This document shows, one piece after another, positions 34,633 to 47,045 of a stretch of DNA of 64,000 bases. A model generated the notes under the pieces. That model was not told the DNA's origin, searched no databases, and worked only from the letters and a program-made list of their open reading frames with translations. The DNA is from Paguma larvata. Taxonomy: Eukaryota > Chordata > Mammalia > Carnivora > Viverridae. Position numbers and translations under genes: made by a program. The stretch is taken from positions 82,024,002 to 82,088,001 of the forward strand of contig CM057832.1 of assembly GCA_030068075.1 (NCBI GenBank). Direction: 5' to 3'. The number at the start of each line of letters is the position of its first letter. The first letter of the stretch is position 1.

Positions 34633-35335
34633 AACTTTTGTATTTTGAGATAATCATCAATTCCCATGCATTTGTAAAAAATAAAACAGATCCCAAGTAC
34701 CCTCTACCCAGTTTCCCCCAATGGCAGTATCTCGCAACGTTACAGTACAGTATCACCATGGGGATATTGACAGTGATACAACCCCCACAAATCTTATTTG
34801 GATCCCTCAGCACCATCATGTTGGGGATTAGGGGTTCGGCATATGAATTTCAGAGAGGGGGGGGACACAAACATTCAGTCCATAGTAGCTGCCTTATCTC
34901 TTCTGACCCCAAATAAGTTGACCAAAGTGTAATTCTTCAATCCCTTGCTCTCAGTCCTGGAGTATAAGAAAACAGACAAACATGAAGCTTTTGTTAGGAA
35001 CCTCAATTTTTTTCAGTGATGGGACCGTTGACCTTTGCAAAGCCCAGTGTCCAGGGAGGCTTCTCTACCAACAGGTACATGTCCAGCTCCACCCCATGCC
35101 CAGTGATCCTTTCTTAAACAGCAGAGCTTAAATGTTTTGTTGTTGTTGCTGTCTTCTTGTAAGCTTTGATTTAGCAATAGTTTTTGAATGAGTTATGTTG
35201 CTGTAAAAAGAAAATTTGAAAATGGCTCTACCACACTTCTGATTTTTCTCCTTTCTTTCACAGTAGAATGGCTACCCCTTCTCAGTTCTCTTTGCCGGAC
35301 ATCTCTCATAATTCAGATTTCCAAATGTCAGGTTG
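34633..35335. other. Unique sequence, no gene recognised
   Basis: A run of nine or more G lies near 34855-34865, and a GTT-rich patch lies near 35137-35150. Overlapping short frames at 34625-34916 are on both strands and unsupported. Confidence 0.4.
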
Positions 35336-35339
35336 CCCC

Positions 35340-35990
35340 CTAGGTTGACCCTTTTTTCCCCCTGCTCACTCTGTTGTTACCTTATCCAGTTGTTTGACTT
35401 TAAATACCATCTACATGCTGATAACTCAAAAACATGTGTTGCCAGCCTTGACGTTGTCTCTGAACCCCTAACTTACCTATTTGGCAGCCTATAAAGTCTT
35501 TCCACTTAAATGTGTGCTAAATATCTCAAGTCTGACATGTCTTCCATCCTGAACCCATATTCTTGACTTTTATCCATTGCATACCCCGTGATGCATCCTT
35601 CACTAAGTCCTCAATCTCATCAGTCTTTAAAACCTGTCCCATCATTTCTTCCCACCTGAATAGCTGGCATCCTTGTCTCTGTGATTTTCTGCAACAACAT
35701 CCTGTTTCCTGTATTTCTACTCCTGACCCTCTACAGTCTCTTCAGGGTAGCCAGAGAAATATTTTTAAGCTATAAATCAGATCACAACATTCCCTTGCAC
35801 AAAATCCTTGAGTGACTTCTAAGTCCTTAACATGGCCATGAGGCCCTGGGCCATTTTCCCATGATTTCTTCTCCTGCCACCCTTCTGGGTGTGACTGTTC
35901 CAGTTTGCCTAATCTCCCTGCTATTCCCATTCACACCAAGTACACTGCTCCTCTTGTCTTTGCAACCCTGGACTGTCGTTCCTGAGGATT
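35340..35990 (+). mobile_element. L2 LINE, ORF 3' part, sense
   Basis: CCATCTACATGCTGATAACT, AATGTGTGCTAAATATCTC, CTACAGTCTCTTCAGGGTAG, ATAAATCAGATCACAACATT and AGTCCTTAACATGGCCATGA follow L2 ORF order. Together with 34035-34632 it makes an inverted L2 pair, tail-out. Confidence 0.75.
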
Positions 35991-36585
35991 GAATGTTAAG
36001 GACAAAGAGGAGATATAAGATATATCTGATATACATCCTATACTATTTCTAGCATTATATCAGTGGTTCATTTAATCTCATGATGAAGCACTTTATGGAA
36101 GAAATATAGATATACATGTACATACCAATAGAAAAGATAGATACTTTGTTCTCCTTTATAGGGCTAGTATTTTATAAAGCAAATAGAGTCTCTGAACTAA
36201 TTTCTTCAATTAAAAATAATTTTTTAAACTATTCCAGTCCACCCTTCATATTATGAACATTTTCCCATAAAGAAAATAGTGGGGATTCCCCTTTACAAGT
36301 TAACTGTTTGTTTTTATTAGATCCTAAATAAGTCTGTTGATTTGTATGCATCAGCTTCTTTGGCTTTTAACATTGCCCTGGCAGAATGTTTTCTACAATC
36401 CACCCCTCCCCACCTTCACACAGATACACATACACACAGACCTTCACATGAAACACACACTTACTCCAGCTGATTTCCATTTGCAAGCAGTTGCTTGGAC
36501 AAGTATTGCTCCCACTTGTTCACATCTGTGCTAATGGAAGTCACAGTCTTCCTGTGAAACAGTGTCATAATGATGGAGGCACCCC
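35991..36585. other. Unique sequence, no gene recognised
   Basis: No element recognised. A short CACA-rich patch lies at 36419-36462. The + strand frame 36337-36534 is unsupported. Confidence 0.4.
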
Positions 36586-36630
36586 CCCCAAAACAAACAA
36601 ACAAACAAACAAACAAATGAACAAACAAAA
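36582..36630. repeat. C-run plus (AAAC)n microsatellite
   Basis: Eight C (36582-36589), then about seven AAAC units interrupted by one ATGA unit. Not part of a recognised SINE tail. Confidence 0.95.
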
Positions 36631-37370
36631 TCGTCCTGAATCTTGAAGCAATACTGTATCTAACATCGTAAGTCTTGGAAAAGAAAACTTTTCTTCCAAC
36701 GGTCTGGTATGAGCAGAACCTGCCTACTGGAGGAAGGTAGTATACTACTGAACTTGACAAGGCCTGACTTTTAAGACTGAGTTCACTAGATTCCTCGGCA
36801 GTAAAGATAGTGGGATACGTGAACAGAGGCCATCAAACTCTGGCCTTGTCATCTGTTTGGTGCTGTATTCTTTTTTATTCTTTCAGAGTTCAACTTAGTA
36901 GCCACCTCCTGTAAACAGTCTCTGTCTGCCATGGCTAGCCCATGTAGAAATGTAGCAGCCTTCCTAAGTCCTGGCAGTGAAGTACAGCAATACTGTTTTA
37001 TATAGGTATGCTATCTTGACTTCCTTAATGATGCCTTATCTTCCCATTTTACAGTTTGATGTCATGGAGGACTCATGTTAAAATTTTAAAAATTTCAAAA
37101 AAATATATTTAACATATATGGCTGCCCATTTATATCAGCTGCAGTACCTTTGAGAAAATGCCGGTGCCTAGGCCCCGACTCCAAGGATTGGAGCTTATCT
37201 GGTTGAGGGCGAAGGACAGGTAGAGAGATTATTTTTAGAGGTCCCAAGGTGTTTTCTATTTGCAGTGAAGATTAAAACCACTTGGTTAGGGCATGTTTGA
37301 AGACATGTTTTGCTACCTATGAATTCTTTTCTCATATTTTGAAAAAACACAGCTAAGAATTAATACTTCC
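36631..37370. other. Unique sequence, no gene recognised
   Basis: Ordinary composition. The minus-strand 99-codon frame at 36461-36760 reads through the (AAAC)n tract and is not credible. Confidence 0.4.
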
Positions 37371-37374
37371 CAGA

Positions 37375-37625
37375 TCGTTATCACATCTTCCCCATTTTGA
37401 ACCCTCATCACTGTAGGCAACTACTTAACCCTTCTGAGACTTTGACTTCTCTTTTGTAAAATGGGGGTTTTTGTACATATCAACACCAGAGTTTGTGAGA
37501 AATAAATGAAAAAATGTATGAGAAGTACTCAGTTTGAGACTTGGAATAGAAGAGTTGAGGAAGCTTTAGCCATGGCGTGTGCCACCTAGGACAATATCTG
37601 CCCCATGGTAGACCCTAAATAAATG
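37375..37625 (+). mobile_element. MIR SINE, sense
   Basis: GGCAACTACTTAACCCTTCT, GAGACTTTGACTTCTCTTTT and GTAAAATGGGGGTTTTTG are the MIR core. A terminal-like phrase (CATGGTAGACCCTAAATAAA) follows at about 37603-37622. Confidence 0.75.
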
Positions 37626-37747
37626 TTCATCCTTTCCTCTCTTTCTCTTCTGTTAATTGCTATATTCTTCCCTGATCCCTATCCTTAGAAGCCAGACCTT
37701 TGGTATGTAGTAAGAAACCCCTTCTAAATAAGACTGAGGTGTCTAAG

Positions 37748-37958
37748 TCCTATTTATTTATGTGTTTATTTAATAATTTATTGTCAAGTTGGCTAACATA
37801 CAGTGTGTACAGTGTGCTCTTGGTTTTAGGGGTAGATTCCCATGATTCATCACTTACGTACAACACTCAGTGTTCATCTCAACAAGTGCCCTCCTCAATG
37901 CCCCTTACCAAGTTTCCCCTCTCCCCCACACCCCTCATCAACCCTCAGTTTGTTCTCT
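37748..37958 (-). mobile_element. Young felid-type L1 3' UTR fragment, antisense
   Basis: A reversed A-tail (TATTTATTTATGTGTTTATT), then AATTTATTGTCAAGTTGGC, CAACACTCAGTGTTCATCTC, CATCAACCCTCAGTTTGTTC. About 210 bases. Its right edge lies inside a tandem duplication. Confidence 0.88.
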
Positions 37959-38269
37959 TTTGAATCCTGTTCTTTATTGAATTATGTTGTGCTTACTTGT
38001 GTGAGAAAGAGTATCATTATAGATATTGTTAAGATATTACTCTGCTTCTAACTTTTGAAGAGAAACATTGAGGGGACAGAACCTGTAGCATTTTCCCCAC
38101 TCCCCTGGACCCCCCATCTACCCTCATTTTGTTCTCTTTTGAATCCTGTTCCTTCTTGAATTACGTTGTGCTTACTTGTGTAAGAAGGAGTATCGTTACA
38201 GATATCATTAAGAAATTACCCTGCTTCTAACTTTTGAAGAGAAACACTGAGGGGACAGAACCTGTAACA
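37912..38269 (+). repeat. Tandem duplication, two 179-bp units
   Basis: Unit 1 is about 37912-38090 and unit 2 about 38091-38269. The anchor GTTCTCTTTTGAATCCTGTT occurs at 37952 and again at 38131, a period of 179. Across the 138 bases from that anchor to ACCTGTA(G/A)CA I count about 13 substitutions and no indels. Each unit begins with the last ~40 bases of the L1 3' UTR fragment and continues with non-repeat sequence. The duplication therefore happened after the L1 inserted. Confidence 0.92.
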
Positions 38270-38329
38270 TTGGGATTTAAGCAGTGAGCAATGCCACGCA
38301 CCACAGGGAAGTCTCAACTTTCTACAGGA

Positions 38330-38497
38330 TGTTGTTAGTCTAAGCGTGCTCCTTAGATTGGAAGCACCAGTGTCTCCTGGAAACTTGATAGAAAAACATA
38401 ATTTCAGGCTCCATCCCAGTCTTACCAAATCAGAATCTGCATTTTAGCAAGACGCCCAGGTGATGTGCACATTCAAGTGTGAGAAGTACTCTTGCAG
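38330..38497 (+). mobile_element. MER5A-type hAT-Charlie DNA transposon
   Basis: GAAGCACCAGTGTCTCCTGG, CAGGCTCCATCCCAGTCTTA, CAAATCAGAATCTGCATTTT, GCAAGACGCCCAGGTGATG and TGTGAGAAGTACTC follow MER5A order closely. Inactive non-autonomous element. Confidence 0.82.
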
Positions 38498-40685
38498 GAC
38501 GATGAAAAGACGGCTGACAGTTGAAAGCACCCATGAAGCTGGATTACAGAGGTTTCCATATCATTTCGCCTCCACCACTCTTGCCATCTTCAGCCCAGAC
38601 TGAAAACTCAGTTGCTGAGACCACATTGTAGAATCATTGGGCCTAACTCTGAGTCCAAAACAGCTCTAAATCCAAACCATGCATCCAGCCCCGTTACTGT
38701 GAACATGCAGAAACCATTGTCATATTTGCAAGCTGTGCCTTGAATTCCATCATGTTTTGCCCATCCCCAGGTTTCCAGATCTAATTCTCACCTCCTAGCC
38801 TTCTGACTCATTGCCTCAGCTCTTATAAGAATCTTTATACTTCCCTCGAGGATCCAACAAAGGGTGATGCTCTTTTATTTCTGACCCTTGGCTTTCCTTC
38901 TCTGTCTTTCCTCATATTTTCTACTTGTTCTCACTCTGGCTCCCAGAGCTCACCGAGAGGTCGAGGGCTCCTGGAACTGTACTAGCCACTATGAAAGGAA
39001 ATCAGACCAAGGAGGCAGATTCCATTGAATCTCTTGAGGGCTGCTTGATCCTTTCAGGAGCCATCAGAACTTCATTCTACCTCTTCAATGGTGAATGGTT
39101 CTCTAAAACAACTTTCTGGGAGGAGGAGTGGGGTGGAAGAAGAAGACTGTAAACAGAGCACACATAGCCTGGCCAACACCACTCCCCATTTTCTCTGAAA
39201 TCCCCATTTTGTAACGGCCTACACATTCTGGCCTTTCTCACTATCCATATTTTCATTCTCAATGAAGTTGTTTATCTGAAAGACACTCTCTGCTTTGCAA
39301 ACCACAATTACGTTGGAATTAAAACTCAGTCAAAGCTGCGCCTGACATGTAAATTGATAGGTCATTCACGCAGCAGTAGGTAAAGGAACCCACCAACTGG
39401 CCTCACTTGTTTTCCTACAGATAAGATATTTTGGTTTATTTTAGTGCATATTGTTTGGCGTTTTAAATTATATATATATATTTTTTATCCCAGTCATTTC
39501 TGAAGCAAAACTGACTTCCCTAGTAATTAAATTTTCCCCACAATGGCAATTTCACTGCTTGTTTTCATTTTATTCCAAGACGCCTGTGGATTGTTATGCT
39601 GGTGTCAGTTCTCACCCACCCACATCCCTTCAAGGCAGTCGGAGAAAGGTGTCAGCATTTCTAAGGTGGGCCCAGATAATGTGCAGTTCCTACAATTCCA
39701 CGTTTGGAGGCATGCATCGTATTATTGCAATATATAGGCTGGCTCAGTACATCTTTGGGATTTCTGTTAGAGGCTACTAAATTTGGGAACCCTGAATGCA
39801 AAGATACAGCTTTGAATCGACTAAGTTCTATTAAAATACAATTTTAAATCAAATTTACGTATACTTTTATTAATATTATTTGGGGTTTTAAGTTGTATTT
39901 TATGTTCCACAATGTCCATTTCAGACATTTGGCTAGAACAAGTAATAGTCTTCTGAGATAGGTAAATTCAGGAAAAGATGGTGCTTGACCCCTGTACATT
40001 TAGATGTTCATGTGATGTGCTGGATAGGCTTGACCTATTCTGCTTGATGAACAAACTACTCCCATCCTGTTCACTCCTCCCTGCACTGTGCTACCACTCA
40101 CATATCACCAGTTGGACAGATCCTTCGTCTGGTCCCTAATGCAGTATTTTTCACATTGCCAGTTTAAATTCTCTCGTAAGTCGTGAAAACAATTTAGGGA
40201 GCTTCATACAGTACTTTTAGAAAATTGAATAGATCAGAGTGACTCACGGGCAGAAAGGATAAACAGTGTTTTGTGAGATTTTTATTCCACTGGTGAATAT
40301 GTATGTATAATTACATGGTAATGTAGATTATATTGCTTTTGGGGGATTGTAGCAAAAAAAGAGTTTGACATGCACAAACAGACCTAATATTGGTTCCTTC
40401 TTAAAATGATCCCATGTTCTGGAGATTGATTGAGGATCTTTGTCTTTTAAGAAGTAGAGTCTTGAGGTTGTTATTAAGCCTAATGGTCATCTTCAGGCTG
40501 CCCATGTGCAGCACACCCTCAGTCCGACACAAAGAGTATGATGCCTCCTTGAATTATCTGCCGTCACTTCTACTCTCCATCATGTAACGGGTGAAGAAAC
40601 CTCATTCTTCCCTTGACTCCCAGCCATGGCGATAGGTGGGAAAATGTGAAGTGTAGTTAAAAAGAATCTGAAGAGAATAATTATC
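38498..40685. other. Unique sequence, no gene recognised
   Basis: About 2.2 kb without a recognised repeat, except a short (TA)n patch at 39468-39482. Frames such as 39451-39780 plus (109 codons) and 38925-39152 plus show no domain. Confidence 0.4.
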
Positions 40686-40689
40686 ATGA

Positions 40690-41311
40690 AAACAAATATT
40701 TAAAGTTGTCAGAGAACTGTTTCAAAAAGACTTCAGGTCCAGGTGGTATTACAGTAGGGGGTTTTCAGAGCTTTAAAGAATAAATACTTATCTCTATATA
40801 AATTATTCCATAATACAGGAAAATGGAAAACTTTCCTATTGACTTTACCATGTGAACATATCTTGGCCAAAAAATGGCAACAAAAACCCCAACATGCCAA
40901 TTGTATCTATTACAATAAGCCTAAAATTCCAAAATTAAATGTTAGGAAATAAAATCTATCTGTTTATTAAAAGAATACATACATGTCAGTGTGATGCCTT
41001 AATTGGAGAATATAAACATGGTTCAACATAAATCTATTAATATAATCTCTCTAATTAATAAGGCAAACAAGGAAAATATCTGATCATCTAGATAGATGTG
41101 GAAAAGTATTTTGATAAAAGTCAACATTCATTCTCAATTACAAAGCAACACCAATTATGACAACAATGCTTCAGGAAACTCCAATACTACGTACATAAAA
41201 TTACACATCTGAAACAAGAGTAAGCACATTACATAATGACACAGAAAAGTCAGAAAAATACCAAGAATAGATACTATGACTTCTCTTATTCAGCATTGCA
41301 CTTTATAGTTC
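40690..41311 (+). mobile_element. Old L1 ORF2 fragment, sense
   Basis: ACTTCAGGTCCAGGTGGTAT, TTACCATGTGAACATATC, TGGTTCAACATAAATCTAT and AATGCTTCAGGAAACTC keep the order of ORF2 reverse transcriptase sequence. It ends at a phrase matching CTATTCAACATTG. Strongly diverged. Confidence 0.72.
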
Positions 41312-41344
41312 TCTGTAGATGTACATATACCTAAATAATATACT

Positions 41345-43785
41345 GCTTCATTTTCCTCCTTTAACGTTATATAAATAGCATTATATTGTATGTATTCTTT
41401 TGTGATTTGCTCTTTTCACTCAATATTATACTTTTGAGACTGTACTATGTTGATAAGTAGTGTTATGTAACACATTCATTTGAACATTTTTAGTATCCCG
41501 CTATATGAATATACCCTAATTTTTCTAATCTTCTGTATATAGGCATATAGTTTGTTTCTAATTGTTTTGCAATTACATGTAATGCTGCTGTGAATATTTA
41601 TGTGCATGTCTCTTGATCTCACTGTGGAAGAGTTGTTCTAGGGTATATAAATCTAGGAATGGAATTCTTGAATCATTTGGCAAACATACATTCAACTTTA
41701 TAAAATAGTGCTTTGTTATTTTCCAGTGTGCTTGTACCAGTGTATAATTTTACCCCAAGAGTGAATGAAAAGTTCTGTCACTCTAGTCCTCATCACATTT
41801 GTTATTCTAAAGATAAAAATATTTGCTAATCTATTAGGTATGAAATTCCAATGTGTTATGGTTTTATTTTGTGTTTTCCTTACACTGATGTAATTGAGCA
41901 TCTTTTCATATGTCCTGTTCTCTGAAATGTTTGTTCATATCACTTGCCAGTTTTCACTAGGGCCATTTTTTTTATTGATTTGTAGAAGTTATTTATATAT
42001 TTTGACACAGATTCTTTGTAATGTGTTGACAATATCTTCCCAGTGTATGGTTTGTCTTGTCACTCTGATGGTGTCTTTGGATGTCTCATTACCTTTCTGA
42101 CTCTCATTAATTTCAAGAATTAATAAGATACTTTCATGTTTCTAGGTAAACAACTATAATAGCTATGAATAATAAGAGTCATCTTTATTTTTGAATCTTA
42201 AAAACTTCTATGTCTTTGCCTGGCTAGGATGTTCAATCTAATTTTGAATAGAAGTCATGATGGTGAAAATTCTCATCTTGTGTTGCAAAACATATTTATT
42301 ATATCACCATTGGATATGATGTCTGCTTAGGTTTTATATATATATCTTCCTTACATTATGGAAATTATTTTCTTTTCCTGATTGTGAAAATTTATCAATT
42401 TTCCTACATCTTTTGAGATAATTATGTGTTTTCTCCCATTCAATCAGTTAACTTGGCAGATTGCCCTACTAGATTTTCTAATGTGGCACCAGTCTTGCTT
42501 TTGTGGAAAAATCCAAATAAGTAATATTTGGGGATAGAGTTTGCTAATATTTATTAGGATATTTTCCTCTATGTTGGTGAGTGAGGTTACCTATCCTTAT
42601 CTTTTTTAGTCTTCTCAGACTTTAGCATTTTTATTAGTTGCCCTAAATTAGTTCTTTTCTGAAAGAGTTTGTGTAAGATTTTAACTTTCTTTTATTTGAA
42701 TGCAGGTGGAATTTGCTTATAAAACCATCCAAGTCTATTTTCTTTGTGGAAAGATTTTTAACTATAAGGTCCATTTCTCTAATGTTTATGGAACTATTAA
42801 GGTCTCCTTGTTCTTCCAATGAAACTTGGTAATTTATATTTTTCTAGGAATCTGTGTATTTTACCAAAATTTTCTAATTTAGTGGCATAAAATGACTCAT
42901 AAAAGATGCTTAATTTAAATATCTGTTATGTTTGTGTTTATAAACTTTATTATTTGAATCTTGTTTATTTTTACTGTTCCTTTATTTGTATTGATCAGTC
43001 TTGCCAAAAGGTTTTCTCATATTGTTTTTTTGGAAGAATCAGCTCTTGACTTTGTTGATTTCTCTAGATTCTATTATATTTTTTATTTACATTTTGTTAT
43101 TTTTTCTCTTTTGTTTTTTCTTCTATCTGTACTTTGGGTTGTTTCAGGTTTTTCTGCCCCCCTAACTTTTCATGTTAATAAGCCCTGTTCATTACATTTT
43201 TAGATTTTCTTCTTTTCAATTTAAGCATTTAAATCTATCAGATTTCCTCTAAATGACATTTAGCTGTGGCCCATAAGTTTTGATATATTATACTTTCAGT
43301 TGTAAGGGTTTTTTTTCCCCCATTGTGTTGTCTTTTTTAAACCATAGATTCTTTAGTGTGGTTTTACATTTCCAAATGTGTGTTTTTCTTAGCTATTTTT
43401 GTTAATTTATATCAAAAATTCTGTTGGGAGTGTTATTAGGAACATACAAATTTTATGTTTTAACTTCCTGGGAATTTGAAAATTTACTGAAAATTAATTT
43501 TATCAGCATGCAGTAACCTGTAACTCTGATAACACTATCTTCCTTGAAGACTATTATATATTATTAAAATAACTAGCCCTTTTCATTGGAACTGATCCAT
43601 TATATCATCTCCTGTTCTTTTATAGTCAGCCTTACTGAGTATTCCTGTTTCAGTCATATCTCTTTTAAAGAGCTTCTAACTTGATTTCCTTGAGCTTTGA
43701 CTGGATTCCAATTTTGCAATCTAAAAATCTGTCTTTGAACTGACAAAGTAATTACATTTATACTGATTGTGATTACTGAAATATA
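41345..43785 (-). mobile_element. Old L1, 3' end through ORF2 to endonuclease region, antisense
   Basis: Reversed order is continuous over 2.4 kb: TATTCTTTTGTGATTTGCTC, GAATATTTATGTGCATGTCT, CATCTTTTCATATGTCCTG, CTAGGATGTTCAATCTAA, AGAGTTTGTGTAAGATTT, GAATCAGCTCTTGACTTTG, and finally the endonuclease-region phrase at about 43728-43770. Full of stops on the coding strand. Confidence 0.83.
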
Positions 43786-44416
43786 TACATTTATTTTAAT
43801 TTTTTAATTATATATGGTAAAATATACATAAAATAAATTTATGTTCTTAACCAGTTTTTTAAGGGTACATTTCAGCAGTAGTAAGTATATTCACATTGTT
43901 GTGCAAACAATCTCTGGAACTCTTTTCATCTTGAAACTAAAACTCTATACTCATTAAACAACAACTCCCCATTCCTTACTCCCTGTACCCCTGGCAACCA
44001 CTCTACTTCCCATCTTCATAATTTTGACTACTCTAGGTACCTCGTTTAATTGGAATCATGGAGTATTTTTCTCTTTATGACTGAATTATTTGGCTTAACA
44101 AGGGCATCCTTTAAGTTCATCCATGGAGTATGTCAAGACTGAAATATTATTTTATATGTATATAGCACATTTTGTTTATGTATTCATCTGTCATTAGACA
44201 CTTGCGTTGCTTTTGGCTATTGCCATAAACACGGGTGTAAAGATATGTCTTAGAGAACCTCATCTCGGTTCTTTTGAATATGGCCAAAAGTGGGATTCCT
44301 GGAACATATGGTAATTCTGTCTTTAACTTTTTGAGAAACCACACAGTTTTCCACAGTGGCTGCACCATTTTACATTCCCAGCAACACTGCACAAGGGTCC
44401 CAATTTCTCCACATCC

Positions 44417-44638
44417 TTTTTTTAAAAAAATATTTTATTTTATTTTATTGAGAGAGAGAGAGAAACAGAGCACAAGCAGGGAAGGGACAGAGAAATAGGG
44501 AGACACAGAATCTGAAGCAGGCTCTAGGCTCTGAGCTGTCAGCACAGAACCCAACGCAGGGCTCATACTCAGGAACCATGAGATCACGACCCGTACTGAA
44601 GTTGGACACTTAACCAACTGAGCCACCTAGGTGCTCCT
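44417..44638 (-). mobile_element. CAN SINE, full length, antisense, nested in L1
   Basis: Reversed A-tail with TTTTATTTTATTTTATTGAG, GA-rich stretch, CTGTCAGCACAGAACCCAA, and the reversed head GAGCCACCTAGGTGCTCC. L1 ORF2 sequence flanks it (CCAATTTCTCCACATCC left, TCTTGCAAACATTTTTT right). A degenerate duplication (CTCCACATCCTT / CTTCATATTCTT) is plausible. Confidence 0.93.
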
Positions 44639-45883
44639 CTTCATATTCTTGCAAACATTTTTTATTTTCTGTTGTATTGTTGTTTGATAGTACCCATCTT
44701 AATGGGAGTGAAGTGGTAACTCATTGTGGTTGTGACTTGCATTTCTCTTAATTACTAATGTTGAGCATTTTTTTCATGTGCTTACTGGGCATTTGCATAT
44801 ATTCTTTGGAGAAAATGTCTATTGATGTCTGTCTGTTTTTATTAGGCCTTTTGTTATTATTGTTGAGTTCTTTGTATATTCTGGGTATTAACTTTTTATC
44901 AGAAATATGACTTGTAAATATTTTCTGTCATTTCATAGATTGCCTTTTCACTCTGACGCACAAAAGGTTTTAATTTTGATGTGGTCCAGTATATTTTGTT
45001 ATTGTTTGTGCTTTTGAGGTTATATATAAGAAATCATTGCTAAGTTAAATGTCATAAAGCTTTTCTATTATATTTTATTCTGATAGTTTTATAGAGTTAG
45101 CTCTTATATTTGGGTATTGGAATTATTTTGAGTTAATTTTTGCATATGGTGTTAAGATGAGGGACTACCTGCATTCTTTTCCGTATGGATATCCAGTTTG
45201 AAAAGACTCATTTTGCCATTGAACACTCAGCACCCTAGTTGAAAAACATTTGATCATACATATAAGAGTTAATTTCTTGGCTCACTATTCATTTTATTGG
45301 TCTATATTTCTCTTTATGCCAGTGCTACAGTGTTTTGATTATTATAGGTTTGTAATATTTTTTTAAAATCACGAAATGTGAAACCTCCAGTTTTGTTCTT
45401 TTTCAAAGTGTTTTGGCTGTGTGGGGTCCTTTGAGATACTATATGAATTTTAAGATGGATTTTTCTATCTCTGCAAAACTATCATTGGAATTTTGGCAGT
45501 GATTGCACTGAATTTTAGATTGCTTTGGATGATATTGACATCTTAACAATGCTCAGTTGTCCAGTGCATATACACAAGATGTCTTTCCATTTATCTGTAT
45601 CTTCTTTAATTTCTTTCAGCAGTGCTATGTAGTTTTCATCGTATAGTTTCTTCACCTCCATGGTTAAGTTTATTCCTAAGTATTTTATATTTTTTATGTT
45701 GTTATAAGTAGAATTTTTAAAAAATTTCTTTTTAAGATTGTTCATTGCTAGGGTATAGAGATGCATCTGATTTTTATGTGTTGGTTTTTTATCTTGAAAT
45801 TTTCATTAACTAGTTCTAACAGTTTATTTCCCTTTTGTTTAATCATTAGGGTTTCCTATATAAGATCATGTCATTTCTGAATA

Positions 45884-46365
45884 GAGATACTTTTCCTTTT
45901 TTATTTAACTGGGTCAAACAATGTATACATATTTATGTTTGTTTTATTTTATTTTAATTTATATTCAAGTTAGTTAACATAAAGTGTGGTCTTGGCTTCA
46001 GGAGTAGAACCCAGTGACTCATCTCTTGTATATGACACCCACTGCTCATCCCAAAAGGTGCCCTTCTTAGTACCCAACACCCATTTAACCCACCCCCTCA
46101 CCTACTTCCCCTCCAGCAACCCTCAGTTTACTCTCTGTATTTAAGGGTCTCTTATGATTTGCCTCTCTCTCTGTTTTTATCTTATTTTTCCTTTCCTTCT
46201 CCTGTGTTCATTTGTTGAGTTTCTCAAATTCCACATATGGGTAAAATCATATGGTATCTGTCTTTCTCTGACTGATTTATTTCGCTCAGTAGAATACTCT
46301 TCAGTTCCATCCACATGGTTGCAAATGGCAAGATTTCATTCCTTTTTATTTCCAAGTAGTATTCC

Positions 46366-46401
<36 letters not shown>

Positions 46402-47045
46402 CACATCTTCTTTATCCATTCATCAGTCGACGGACATTTGAGCTCTTTCCATAATTTGGCTATCATTGATAGTGCTGCTTTAAACATTGGGGTGCATGTG
46501 CCTTTGAATCACCAGTTTTGTATCCCACAGATAAATTCCTAGTAGTGCAATTGCTGGGTCGTAGGGTAGTTTTATTTTTAATTTTTTGAAGAACCTCCAT
46601 ACTGTTTTCCAGAGTGGCTGCACCAGTTGCATTCCCACCAACAGTGGGAAAGAGTTCCCCTTTCTCCACATCCTTGCCAAGATCTGGTGTTTCCTGAGTT
46701 GTTAATTTTAGCCATTCTGACAGGTTTGAGGTGGTATCTCACTGTGGTTTGATTTGTGTGTTTTCCTGATGATGAGTGATGTTGAGCATTTTTTCATGTG
46801 TCTGTTTGCCATCTGGATGTCTTCTTTGGAGAGAGGTCTATTCATGTCTTCCCATTTCTTTACTGGATTGTTTGCTTTATGGGCATTGAGTTTGGTAAAT
46901 TCTTTGTAGATTTTGAATACCAACCTTTTATCCAATATATCATTTGCAAATAGATTCTCCCATTCCAGCAGTTTGACTTTTAGTTTTGTTGATGGTTTCC
47001 TTTGCTATGAAAAAGATTTTATGAGATATTTTTCATTTTTTATAA
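45884..47045 (-). mobile_element. Younger felid-type L1, antisense, nested, with target-site duplication
   Basis: The body is about 45909-47022: a decayed tail, reversed 3' UTR (CTCATCCCAAAAGGTGCCC, CCAGCAACCCTCAGTTTAC, AAGGGTCTCTTATG), then reversed ORF2 3' sequence (GTGGCTGCACCAGTTGCATT, GGTATCTCACTGTGG). The flanking duplication is GAGATACTTTTCCTTTTTTA (from 45884) and GAGATATTTTTCATTTTTTA (from 47023). It is about 1.1 kb and 5'-truncated; the host L1 resumes in register beyond it. Confidence 0.9.
46369..46400. repeat. (TG)n microsatellite inside L1
   Basis: Sixteen uninterrupted TG units expanded from the L1 segment after GTATTCCATA. Probably polymorphic. Confidence 0.97.

Noticed and set aside
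36582..36630. Regular AAAC units, considered as a CRISPR-like or protein-binding array
   Set aside because: A four-base simple repeat with no spacers; an ordinary microsatellite.
37700..38051. Overlapping + strand frames around the L1 3' UTR
   Set aside because: Felid L1 3' UTRs read in antisense often give such serine/proline-rich frames, as also at 929-1135. They recur with the repeat.
45909..45942. Extra 30-odd bases between the target duplication and the L1 tail, considered as a 3' transduction
   Set aside because: On the L1 strand it reads as an A-rich sequence decayed from a long tail (TAAAATAAAATAAAAC and on), with no second clean poly(A). A transduction is not needed.
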